The notes beneath the pieces were generated by a model that saw only the letters and a program-made list of their open reading frames with translations, did not search any database and was not told the origin of the DNA. Both the position numbers and the translations under genes were made by a program. Shown in pieces: positions 26,407-38,700 of a DNA stretch of 64,000 bases; the stretch's first letter is position 1, and each line of letters opens with the position of its first letter. The stretch is from Volvox africanus (lineage: Eukaryota; Chlorophyta; Chlorophyceae; Chlamydomonadales; Volvocaceae). The stretch covers positions 2,646,001 to 2,710,000 of the forward strand of contig BSDZ01000017.1 of assembly GCA_030268105.1 (NCBI GenBank). Reading direction: 5' to 3'.

Positions 26407-26417
26407 ATTGTTGGAGA

Positions 26418-26660
26418 ATCCGGCTGCGTCTGGCGCTCGATTTTTCCGTATCCTTGTGGGAAACCTATAAAGTGCCAGAGCGCGCATGCCGACTTGCCAA
26501 GGAGCTGCCCAGCCAAGACTGTGACCAGCTGTGCTTATGTCGTTGCAGGCGTACGATCAGGCCTTTGCCGAGCTGCAATCTTTGGGCGAGGAGTCCTATA
26601 AGGAAAGCACGCTGATTATGCAGCATCTTCGCGACAACCTCACACTGTGGACGTCCGACA
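26418..26660 (+). pseudogene. Diverged 14-3-3 fragment
   Basis: Remnants of 14-3-3 exon 3 (26418-26504, reading IRLRLALDFSVSLWETYK and PERACRLAKE) and exon 4 (26549-26660, including [20 protein letters not shown]). The intron between them is shortened. The fragment lacks exons 1, 2 and 5, and exon 3 lacks its first codons. It differs from the intact gene by several amino-acid changes, whereas the ARMC2 fragment next to it is almost unchanged, so it may descend from a different 14-3-3 paralogue or have been altered during repair. Confidence 0.85.
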
Positions 26661-26796
26661 GAGCACATGGTCTTTATGATAGCTTTTATCGTCGGTCAAG
26701 GAAAGGAGTGTTAGCACCGGCAAGGCACATCTGCCACCACCAGTAAACTTGATGGACACAATACCCCGCTCTTTCAACATTTCTTCGTCGATTACA

Positions 26797-29700
26797 CTAA
26801 CGATTAAGGTGAAAATCAGCTTTTTTAGATTTCCATCTCTTCAGAAATGAGATTTTAGCCGAATATCTTCGAAAGCTCGTAAACGCCCGCCGCAACAGTT
26901 GACGCCGCCACCATTCTTCTGCAAGTTGATTTTCGGCGTACCTTTTCCACAATTGAAGTGTAGTTGCATCCATACTACTCACATCGGAGGGCAAATCTTG
27001 CAACGTCACGTGAGAAGATGCTGAGACGATCTGAGATTCATCTGCGGACAGGATCACTTGGATGAGAAATGGTCAAGGTTGGCTACCACTAGTGCACACA
27101 TCATGATACGCACCTAGATCTGTGGGAGTAGATGCAGCATCCGAAGGAATGTAGCCGTTGGCAGGGCTTCCCCAAGGATTCATGCTTTCGTAGGAACTGT
27201 AGGACCGCTGTAGCGCACCCCTGCCAAGCTCTGCGCCTGCTTCTGGCAGGCATGGCTCGAGGGCCAGGACTTGCGCCACACCTCCGCCAGACACTTGTAC
27301 CTCTTCCATCCGATAGCGGCCATGAAGCATGTGGGTTTCGGATATAGTGGATGATGACGGCGTCTGCATCTGCTCATGTATAACCCCGGCAGCTGCACTG
27401 GACTTCACTTGCGCCTCAGTGACGACACAGCTTGCTCGGTGGCGTGCGGGGTGAGAATCTGTAGGCAGCAATGCACCAGAGATGGCTGCGAGCAGCGGTA
27501 CTTGGCGTCCCCCCAGACGATTACAGGCCCGATGTGTACGAACATCCACAGACAACAAGGTCCTCATCAGCGTATCCGTATTTGCCCGGGTGCTGAGCGC
27601 GTGAGCACGCCACCCCGCCATACAGTGGCGCAGCCTCCGCCTGGTATCGTGGGCGACTGCCCGGGATAAGCCACAATGGATGCTGCTAACGTAGCCGGAC
27701 AGGCAGCGCAGAACATGGAGGCCCAGAGTGCGTTCGTAATGCAGCGCCGCAGCCGACAACAGGTAGCCCTTGACGCGAATCTCTCCAACGAACTCGGCCC
27801 ACGTCGCCAAGCTATTCCGCAGAAGCCGCCTGTGGCAGTGCCCAGAAATACAATTAGCAACAGCTGAGACAAACGCTAGGCGAGGGATTGCAAGGCGTCC
27901 CTGAGACCTCCTAGCGAGACAAATGCTTTGCAGGGCCCATCGCAAATCTACTCTCGGTCCGCTGCAAAGATTGATAGCATCGGAAGATTGATAACATAGG
28001 AAGTTTTACCTCACAGAACTCCCTAATCTCAGGAAGCGTTCCATTGACCCACTTAAGTTGGCCCTGTAACCTTGCACCTGTAACGTCTCGCCACGAATGC
28101 AGCACAGGCGAGCCGCAAATGAGCAAAACGCAGGGCCATTGCATGCCAATGCCGTAAAAGCATCGCAAGCCACCGGCGCCGGTGCTGAATGATTAGCCAC
28201 GCCGTATCCGCCACGATGAATCTCCAGGAGCCCAGAGCACGTGACATCAGAGACCAAGTGTAGTGCCTGCAAAGGCCCGCATACATGGTGTCAGTGTAAG
28301 CTGCAACAGAGCGTCACGCCACCATAAATAAGGAAGGCTATAAAGATAGGACTGGGTCATATCTTTATAGCCTTCCTTATTTATATATACAACTAGCCCA
28401 TTAATCGGGGGATGTGCAAGATTTTTCATGGGAACGATAATTAATTTAGTTCGTAGTTAATTAGCTAAATCGAGAAATATCTCTGTAGCCGAGCATAACC
28501 TAGCCGCAAATAGCAGTATTCTTGAAATAGCCGGAAAATATAAAACTTCTAAGTCGAACAATAGCCTTTCCGGGTTTTCAATATAGTTTTTTACTTTAAC
28601 CCTCTCTTTTTAAAACATTGGCAAAATTTGCATTTTCAGCTAAAAAGCCATATCCTGGGTGAACGCAAGGTGTGAAAATTGATTATAAGCAAATTGAGGT
28701 TGTAATTTGCCAGATACTCCAGAAAGTAGAAATTACTCATAGAGGTTTCAAATGCAAAGAAGTGCGGGGTAACAAAATGCATTTAGGCGAGAATGAAGAG
28801 GCTATGTCTATTCTAGAAGTAGGCTTCTGAATCAAAGGTCATTACTGCTTCCATTCCAGTTTTAAGATTAGTGATCTGGGTTTCAGAAATCTGGCTTTCC
28901 TCACCGATCAGCGGCCCTTACCATTTCATCTATGACGGTAAAACATGGAAATCTAAAGCAGGAAAAGATTTGTTTAGTGTTTTATCTAAAGATTTAGAAA
29001 TTCAAGGGGAGCAGATAGTATTTACAAGGAATGCTAATCGCCTTGACAGGGGCGGAATATTTAACGGTGAGCTCGGAACGATAATAAAAAATCTCCAACC
29101 CAAATGAAGATAGTCTATGAAGATGAGTCCCTAGAAGGTACATAACCGCTTTGGGATCTATTAAAATGGCTACCTCTTGATTTTCTATTACTTCATCATA
29201 TTTGCCTTTTTCATCGGCATATTCTAAGAAACATTTCAAGCCTGAACAGCCGCCGGATTTAACCCCGATTCTTATCCCCACCGCTGGATTTCCTCTTTGC
29301 TAAGGCAAATGCTTTACTTGGACAATAGCTCTTTCGGTTAGAGACATTATTTAGACTATTTTGATTCGATAGTTTCTGGTATTTGGAAAACCAATTGTTA
29401 TTTTGCTCAAGTAGCTCCCGATTCTTGCCGTGTAAACTAGCAATTAGCTTACGTAATGATTCTATTTCAGACGGTGAATTACTTATCTTGTTTTCCATTT
29501 TTAATCGTTTTAAGCTACATATGTCGGGCCCTCAGACCTTACCGGATTCCTCCAATCAATCGCTTCCATTAACATACTCAGTTGTGCTCTTGTTATTGTC
29601 AATGATTTTTGTTCATCCAACTTCGGATGAACAAAAATCATCCCTAAAAGCTTTTCTTTTCTTTAGGGATATTATCTTGTAAAACGGCTTTCATAGCAGT

Positions 29701-32700
29701 TATTTTTGCTTTTGTTTATAATCATTTACTGCTGCCTTAATAGCATCAGATTTGCGATCAACAGGTCTACGTAAGAGGACGAGGGGTGAATACTCTTCTC
29801 GCAGGAAATTTAACAATTGCCGGTAATGCTAGTAATCCAAACATTTTTGGTGAACTTAGATCGTTAAGAGGTAGATATCAAGAGTTTGGCAAGCTTTAAA
29901 CCGTTAAAGAAGGTATATTAACCTTTAATGGTCCAATTTCTCCTTCTCCTTACTTAAATATAGTGGGTGCAACAGTAGTTGGTGATACAGAAATAAGGTT
30001 GATATTATGAGGGTCTATTTTTACACCTGATATAAGAATTGAATCTACCCCATCGCTTAACCAGCAAGACGCTCTATCGCTGCTCTTATTTGGAAAGAAT
30101 CCGGATAGTATTTCTCCAGGTCAAGCTATCGATCTTGCTAACGGAATGCGAAAATTATCTGGTAATGGAGGGGGATTTGATCCAGTTGGTTTGGGCAGAA
30201 AAATTTTAGGAGTTGATGATATTAGCATTAAGGAAGATGATAATACGGAAAGCTCTTATGTAGGAGTTGGGAAATATCCTACCGATAAAGTGTATCTAGA
30301 AATAGAACAGGGTAATGAAACTTTTGGAACTAAAACTAAAGTAGAAGTAGAATTAACATCCAAAATATCTCTGGAGGCAATAACGGGAGAAAAAGGTAAC
30401 AGTTCTTTTGGAATTAATTGGCGTGTTAATTATTAGTAAAATATAGAGTTAGTATGACTAAATATATTAATAAAAAATAATAGCTGGATTTACATAAGAT
30501 ATTTTGTGTGCTAACTTAAGTGCGTTAAAGGCCAAAAAGGTGATTATACAGAATACCACCTAGTTATAATTTTACTATAAAAAGGAGTTAACAAAGTCAA
30601 GTTTTAGGTATACAATGTCAGGTTTTTTTAATAACTTAAAGACTGCTCTAGGTAAAACTTCTACCAAGCTAAGCGATGGGTTAGAAAGTATCTTTAATAA
30701 AAAGAAGCTTGATTCAAGTAGTTTAAATGAGCTGGAAGAGCTTCTGATATCTTCGGATACTGGGGTAAAGGTTGCAGTACAGATCGTTGAGCTTTTGAAG
30801 AAGAAAAAGTTTAATAAAGAGGTAACTGTTGATGAAGTCAAACTTGAACTTGCTTTGACTATCTCTGAACTTATGCAAAAGCACGAGCGTAAATTTCAAC
30901 TAAATAGTGTCCTAAACAAAGAAAGTGGCGATTGCAGCTTGTGATACTTTTAGAGCAGCAGCTACCGATCAAATAGCCAAACGGGGAGAAAAAACAGGAG
31001 CTATTTTATTTACGGGGGAAGAAAAATCTGATCCTGCAAGTGTTGCTTATAGAGCAGTGACTGAATCATATGATCATAATGTAGATGTATTGTTTATTGA
31101 TACTGCAGGTAGATTGCATAATCAAAAAAACTTAATGGATGAATTAGCAAAGGTAGTTCGGGTTATACAAAAAGTCGACCAATCTGCTCCTCAATATATT
31201 TTACTCGATGTAGTCGGGTCACCCAGGTCGCATTAATAAGGGACTGATACCCGACGAGGAGTTAGGCCTTATGTATTGACCACTACTACTCCTAATTGTA
31301 CCCAGTGATGCTGGCATGAAGAAGACTCTCAACTGCCGTTGATTAGATGATCAGATGGCTGGTAAATATGTGTCCTTAACGAATCCGTACCTGTGGAGCA
31401 TCGTGGGTCGCAGGAGCGTAGCGGAGGTTCACTACGTTTGACTCTACCAATGACAATGAAGTCATTTTGTTCCTTGAAATTTCGGACACCCGTGCGCTAT
31501 AGGTGTCACTGACGACCTTATTGCTATTACGAAGAGCGATAAGCATTATGGGGTTGGCCCCATAGTCGTCTGAGCGTTCAGGTTACCCTCGCTAATGAGG
31601 GTAAGCATCCCATCGTGGGCAGAATCACCCTTAGTCGTCGAAGGACCCTCTGTGTGTTAGGGCCCAATGAGTGCAACAAGGTCTCCCGGAGACAGCACTA
31701 CATGGATATTGGGTGCCGCGACATAACGACAGTACCGCGCGCGCATCGATATGGAGTCCAGCACAATTGGCCATTGTGCAAAAGGGAACCTATCGCCTAA
31801 GGTACCTTGTCTGTCGTACCAAGATGTCACACCAGAGGGCGGAACTGTTGCGGAGCCTATGGTTAATTTCGCGTTCGTCCGCTGAAATAAAGAACCCAAG
31901 CTTGAAGGGTGCAAAAGAAGCCTATCAAATGATAAGGGAAGGCACCCATGAATCGCTTGTGAGGCCTTGGGTGCAATCGATTGCTACTGCCGCGCAGTAT
32001 CTTGCGAACAATTCTGAGGTCGCAGCCCCCTTTTGCCAAATTATACTGATGCATTTGTCATCCAGACAGGCATGATGTGTTCAGGCACGACTGTTATGGC
32101 ACGACTAATATGCCCCTGGAGCTCCAGGTTCTACCCCGACCGAGGGCGGGCCAAAGACCCTAAAGTCAAGGGCAGGGTGCCCCCATGTCGATGGACGGTG
32201 ACGATCCCAATTAAAGTGACCTGCGAGCTGATCAGTAGCAGAGTTGACGCCTTAGTTGATTCGGCAGATTCCGCTGGATGCTGGTGGTGGGTGCTGAACC
32301 TGGGAAAACCACTGATTTCGGAGAAGTCGGCATGGGAGACTGGATGAGGGTGCCCCGAAACACCGGGGAAGGTAGGGACTGCCAGGTTAGTGGCCACGGG
32401 TGATGTACCCCCCTATTCTACACACATATTTTACTTGTTATAGATGCTACTACTGGTCAGAATGCTTTCGTGCAAACAGAAGAATTTAAGCGGCTTGTTC
32501 CAATTTCAGGTTTAGTTGTGACAAAATTAGATGGTACGGCAAAAGCTGGCGTAATTATAGGCATAGTACACAAATACTCCTTACCAGTATATTTTTTAGG
32601 AGTTGGTGAAGGGGTACAAGATTTAAAACCGTTCAGTCCTATCGATTTTGCTAAAGCGTTAGTTGGCATTAGCTAGGAATTATTATCAGCTAAGAATTGC

Positions 32701-35700
32701 TATTTATTTGTGTTGTAGTTTTTGCTTTTTTATTAAGCTTTTTTGCAAATTTAATTTGCTATGCCATATTATTTATTGTTATAGCTTTTAGTACTTAACC
32801 CCAGTTACGGATAAGAGATTTTGGGTTTAGAGGGTTTGATTTGGTATGCGATGAGAGCCGCAAAGAGAGAAGCAAAAAAGTTTGACCCACAAAAATTTAG
32901 ACCCACAAAGTTACTTTGTTTTTCCGATGATATGGATGGATTACGAAAAGTTCCATCCAATATTCCTAATCAGGAAATGGTTGCAGCTCATATGGGTAAA
33001 CCTCTTACCTCTATCCCTGATCCTTTTGGGGAAGCACTGCTGACCCAACCAGCTAGGTCAAGCGTCAGGCCTTATGATTTGGTTCGTAGTGCGTGCGTGG
33101 ATGCCGCGGCTCAGCAAGTCCGATGGACCTACCTGTACGACTCGCTTAATTGTGCCCTAAGGCCCTTCAGTGTGCAGCGCATTAACCATCGGCAGCGCAC
33201 ATCGGCCTCGCCTGCAGCATATCCCTTCACCCGCAAGCGCCGCCGCAGGTTGCAAAGGCTGTTGGAGGACTCACGCTGCTTGCACGCCAGCAGCCTCCAG
33301 GCGCGCAGAAACCGCATCGTCAGACGTTTAACGTAGCGCTCCCGCCACGCCAGTTCTACGGCGGCCTAGCACGGTTGTACGAAGAAGGGAAGAAAGGGGC
33401 CCTCTGCAAGGTTGTACCAAGGCATCGCGGGTATTTATGTTGAGATCCGGTAAAGTCCGGTGACGTCGGTGACGCATCATATTACAACAAGTCCTTCACG
33501 GCCCCTGCATTAGACAAGCAAGCGTTGCAACAAGAACCCGGGGACCATAACCTTGTACCCATAGGGATCTCACTGCACCTGCCACGCGGCGAAAACCCGA
33601 ACTCGGAGCAGTGACGTGCGGAACGCTACTGCCACTTGCTCATTGATGCGCTGGCTGCGCTTGTCCAGGTGGTACGCTCGGTATTGCAGCAGCTGGTCGA
33701 AGGCGTGGCGCAGTGTGTCAAATTCGTCGCCAAAGCTGCAGCAAGCCCACAAGTGATATAACTCTGAGTCGGCCACACAACGAATTGGCGACGTTAGTCG
33801 CCGACGATATACTAGGGGTTATTCGGAAAGCTGTCCATGTGTATATATCATACATCATGTGTCATCCGGCTTTCAAGACGGCACAACAGCTTGTTTGGAC
33901 TTTTTAATGGGGTTTTAAGGGACCTCTCCTGCCTGCCAGAGATTTTGCAGCCTTGCGCACAGGCTGCTTGGTTGACCGACCTATTGTCCGCCTATTGTCC
34001 GACCTATTTAACCTCCCCATTCTCGTCTACGTACTGCGTGGACGGCTCTGGGTAATCTTCCCACAGCATTTCGGCTCGGGTGAACACACGGAGAAGCAGC
34101 CGCCGGGCACGGCAGACGTGAAGCCATTGGTTCAGACAACACCTGTAGATCGCTTGGGCATGACTGCAGAATGGCGGAAGGGATTAACAGGTACCTTGAC
34201 TGTAGAAATGTCATTCGTGAAATACGGACGACCTCACTGTCCAGAGCATTGAGGCGCAGAACGTCGGGGCTTGATTTCCAGGAGGAAGCACGAGGTGCAC
34301 GATCATGCCACTCACTAGACACGCTGGTTTAAGTTCTATGGTTCCCCCCGTACCTAGCACGGACAGCGCGCCTCCGCCCCTCGAGTGCCTGATCCGGCCC
34401 GAGAGGCTTTAAGCCAGCGGCGCTTGCAACAATGCCAAGGCTACCCCCTGTCGGGAGTGTGCACCGACAGGGCTGCAACCCAAGCCCTGTTCCCGAACTC
34501 ACAACGTTTCCGCAACGGCTGTGCGTGCCCGTTGCTCTCGCACAAGTTGTGCGCCTCGACGCCACCGCAACAACAGCCCCCCCAGTCGATGCTCGCGTGC
34601 GCTAGCTGCAGCCCTGCGCTTCATTATCTACGACGATGAAAAAGGTGAAGCATGGAGGGACTTTGCTTTTTCGGGTTACGTCGGCTAAATCATCACAGTA
34701 TTTACAGAGGAATTAAAGCCTTAGGTATATAGAGGCAACAAAACCACATCGAGCACACCTAAAGTAGAGTAGACAACCAGGTGACCGAAGGTGGCCAAAT
34801 CGCCAAGAGGATTTGATACATTACCTGATCATCGCGCCAGATGCGCCACCTCATCAAGCAAGCCCGGAGCTTGCAATTCCGAATACGTTGCAATCCAACC
34901 TCAAGCATTGCCACCCGCCGCCGCTGTTGGCGCACATACGACCGCCAGCATCGCAGGTAACGCCGGCGTGTGGCTGTGCTGGCCTCGTTCTGAGTCACTG
35001 CGTGAGCTGCCATCATTACTGACAGCCAATGTGAGAGCACCCACCGCAGCCATACTACACGAGTGATGCACCGCAATCGCACTGACAGGCAGCGCAGCTG
35101 TGCGTTGTACTGACGGAAGCCCTGGGGGGGAGGGACTGGATCGGGTCATGTCGGGTGTCGCAGAGTGGCTGCCTCCATGTCCAAGCCGCACAATATCCAC
35201 ATGCACCCGGCTATGTTGTCTACGCCCTACTGCCTTTGTGCGTTGAAGGATCACAAACTATCCAGTTAATGACGGAATAGGAATGAGAATACTGAGTGAG
35301 ACCTACACAACCTGTGGAGAGCGTGAATGTGAGAACATCCCGATTATGGTCATTTGTAGAGACAACCCGCACAGTCTGACCAGAAATCAGGTTTTCATAA
35401 GCTCAGCATGACCACCGATCGACCATGTGATGTTCAACTCCGGCAGCGCATGACCTCGCATTGGATACCTGGAGCGCGCGAAGGCACAACCTCCTCCGGT
35501 TGAACAGCCACGCTGCGTCATCTAGTCCTCGCTGGGTTGGTGTACGTGCATTCACCAAATCCTTCGGGGGCAGGGGATAGAGTGTGCTCCAGGTCCCGGT
35601 TCCATCTGTAACACCAGAGACGTCCCGATCCAGGTCCAGACCCGCCGTCAGTGGAGTGGTGTTTCCACCACCCTTACCCGCAGCCAGCTGATCCGCAAGC

Positions 35701-38700
35701 TTCAGCGGATGCTCATGCTGATGTTTGGGGTTTACTTTCTCCAGGTCGCTTGAGGACGCCATTCCGTGTGCCAAACAGCTGAGTGGGTTAGAGAAATGTG
35801 CGTATATGGAGCTCGCACTCGAGAAGCGTTCCCAAGCGCGTTCTGTAGCCTCCGGAGGAGCGTAGGATTTGCCAGCCGGGAGTGGCACCAGCGCCTCGGG
35901 CGGTCGGCTTTCATTACTAAATGTCGCGCCGCCATCACTGCTCGCGCTCCGATGCTCCGAAGCTGCAGCCCCGAGATCGCCAGTACTCTTACGGGCCGGC
36001 GCAACGGTTGATGGCCTTCCGTAGCCCGACTCATAGAACTCTGGCGGCCCGTCGTCTGCACCAGCACTGCTCTCGCTGACACCGCCTCCACCGCCTGTGC
36101 TACCGCTATCAACACGGAAGGGCCGTGCGGCATTTAGCTCATGACCTAGCGCCCGCTCGAGTAAAGAAATCAGGCGGCGAGTCTCCGGCGAGACTGAAGC
36201 ACCGCGTGATGCGACACAGCCCGGGTTGCTGCTGTGCCCTCGACTGGCTGCGGATGGCCTACTGAGGCTAGCTACCGGTTGCTGCTGCTGCCGCCCGTTG
36301 CAGCAGCACCGTTCATCAGCCTGCGGTGCGCTGTGTAAAAGGTTTGAAGGCGGAATGTGCACAGTACCGCCACCAATCTCTGATTCATTTGCACCCGCCC
36401 GGAGCTGCCAGTTGTCCTCGAGTCTAAGAGGTTCTCTATGCAGAACCCCCAAACGGGGCCCGTCTTGGCCTTGGCCTTCCATCGGACCTGCTGAGGATGG
36501 GGTAATCGCGGGAAGACCGTCCGAAGTGCTGCGCTTAAGGCTTAGGTCCAGGTGGACATCAAGGCTGCGGTAGGCTGCGGACATCAAGGCTGCAGTAGGC
36601 GGCGGCGGCGATCCCAGTAGGGATCGCGCGAGGCGTGACAGCTGCACGGCGGACATGCCATGGAGATCGAGGTTCCGAGGCTGCGGACATTGTTGGTGAG
36701 GATGATGATGCTTGACGCGCGGCTGCTGCGGCGACGCATCTGTTGCACTGACATTGGGGCCCAGCTGAGGCTGGCCAGGTGATGTGGCAACATTCACACC
36801 GTTACACGCCGCAGTTATTACTGGTGCTGCTGCTGAAGGTGCTACCGCTGGGACCGGGCTGCGTCTAGCGGGCGGTAGTTGGAAGCATCGAAAGGCATCG
36901 TCAGAGCCTACCGAGCGTGGGGACCTGTAGACGGTGAAGCTGTGTTGCAGATTGTTACCTCCGCAATGGCTGACGAGAGCACCCGAGCTTGCACTGCCAC
37001 TACCGTCCTGAAGACTGGGGCAAAGCCCAGAGTCCGTATCGGATGCGGCATCTGTCAGCAACGACCCCGGTCGCAGCGCATGCGCCCAATCGCGTGGCAG
37101 ATTTTTTACTGTCCAATGACCCGTGGCATCCTGTGCAGTGCACCGAGGGCGAGGAGGGCTATTGGAGGCAGCACTTAGGTTCGGCACTCAGCAACTAAAG
37201 ATCGTACTGCCCTGCATGACGTCAAAAGGCAATCCCTTTGTCCTCGGATGTCTCAAAGCACGCAGCATCCTACTGTGAAATGCGATAAACAGGCATAAGC
37301 CCATGCATTAGCCTTGTCGCGCCCCGCAATTCTGCGCATGCGCCACAGGTTGCCCTCTGCGGTACCCTACATACTTGACTAGCTTCGATACCGTGCTCGT
37401 CAATCATTGGCCGTAGCTGATGCACGAGCTCCGTCGGGAAGGCTTCTAGCCGACTACGGAGCTGCTGCGCCAACCGCCGCAACTTGGTTCGAGCGGGCTG
37501 CAGTCGCAGCAGCTGCGCACGGTAGGACACCTCGGCGCTCTCCACCTGCTGCGACAGCTGTAGGGAGGCACCATGCCAGTTCCAAATGGCCGAGTGGAGG
37601 GAACATCATCCACATAAGGTGTGATGGCAATTTATAACAACATGATGATGAAACGTGCTACGCCATGCGCAACATTCCTTACAATTCCTTCAGATTAAAG
37701 CCAGCTGCCGTACGCACGCAACAAATGCAGCATGATAATGGTCATCAAGTCATCAAGCCATCAAGTCATGACTGTCCATGAAAAAGAGTCCCAACGCGGC
37801 AACACAAGCAAAGACGGCTCCCCACTACAGCGGTCTCGCTTACCACGGCTGCTGCTGCCGTCGCCGCCTGCAGCTCCCCATGGGCCGCTTCCGCTTGCGC
37901 AGCGCAGGCCTCTAGCTTCGCCTTGAGCTGCTCTTCTCGCACCCGAAGTGGCTCCAACAGCACCGACTGGCCCCGCGTCGGAGTGTGCGGCAGCTCAGCT
38001 GTCTGCGCCTCACGAAGCTCTTGTACGCGCATGCGCAGCATCAGCATTATGCCCTGGATGCGCTGCTCCGCCGCTTCGGCTTGGGCAGTCTCACGGGCGG
38101 CCTCCGCCGTCTTCTCTGTTGCCTCCGATGCCTGCGTGTTCGCCGCGTCCGCAGCGACTTTGAGCTCGTCGTCAGCGCCCTTTGCTTCCAGCGTCGCCTG
38201 CTTGAGCCTATCCACAGCTGCCAGAAGGTCTTGGACCTGATACGTGAAGGGTTATAGTAGACACATCATAGGCAAGGTTTTCTGGCCAGTCAACTCAACT
38301 ATCGCAGTCCACATCCTTACACCGATGGATAAACCGTGAAGCCCTTCTTACGCCATCGGCAAGTGCTGTGTCATCGCCTAATAGTGAACAGCTCCCGGGC
38401 CATACCCTCGCACCTCCAGCTCCGCCAGCGACACGACCTTGGCTGCCTCCACCACCTGTTGCTGCGCCTCCCGCACCCTTAACGCATGCCGCTGCGCCGC
38501 GTAGCGTGGTGCCGATGCGGCCGTCAACTGTGCTTCACGCCAGTGCGCCATGAGAGCGGCCTTGAGCTGCAGCGCCTCCGAAAGTCGCCGCTGCGCCGCC
38601 AACAACTGCTCGCGGCCCTGGCGCTCTGCCTCCTGGGAGCGAGCAAAGCATGGGTGCGGCAGCAATCTCGCCGCCTCCTCCTGCGTACAAGGCAGGGAAA

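Larger units (their letters stand above)
28385..33045. other. Rickettsia-like bacterial DNA block in a host intron
   Basis: About 4.66 kb including a later 1.2-kb insertion. Apart from that insertion it is strongly AT-rich, with A/T-ending codons, unlike the algal sequence on both sides. It holds fragments typical of Rickettsiales: a conjugative relaxase/helicase piece, iscA, the end of tamB, ftsY and class I lysS. All are truncated or contain stops or frameshifts, and their orientations are mixed. The right edge is exact at 33045/33046, where algal sequence shared with unit 1 resumes. The left edge is within about 50 nt of 28385. It lies wholly inside one intron of the SFI1-like gene. Confidence 0.9.
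24457..35260. repeat. Tandem segmental duplication, unit 2 (10.8 kb after decay and insertion)
   Basis: Starts at the same ARMC2 intron-7 base as unit 1 (8081) and ends where unit 1 ends (24456), after which the unduplicated 5' part of the SFI1-like gene continues. It has lost the segment corresponding to ~10038-15050 of unit 1 and most of 15325-16100. It carries the rickettsial block at 28385-33045 and lacks the 4.65-kb insertion. Confidence 0.93.

Noticed and set aside
25265..26660. Second functional ARMC2 or 14-3-3 gene
   Set aside because: Only internal exons remain, without starts, promoters or ends.
28010..28077. A possible small exon (28063-28010) between the last two large SFI1-like exons
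   Set aside because: It would need a 14-nt intron. One intron of about 116 nt (28077-27962) joins 28078 to 27961 in phase and explains the sequence better.
31206..32425. Solo LTR or complete small LTR element with TGTAG...CTACA ends
   Set aside because: The 10-bp direct repeats do not abut those ends, and no pair of terminal repeats was found.
28385..33045. Bacterial contamination or chimeric assembly
   Set aside because: The block is flanked by algal exons of one gene in correct order and phase, and its ftsY contains an insertion with eukaryotic retroelement sequence. Long reads would still be needed for proof.
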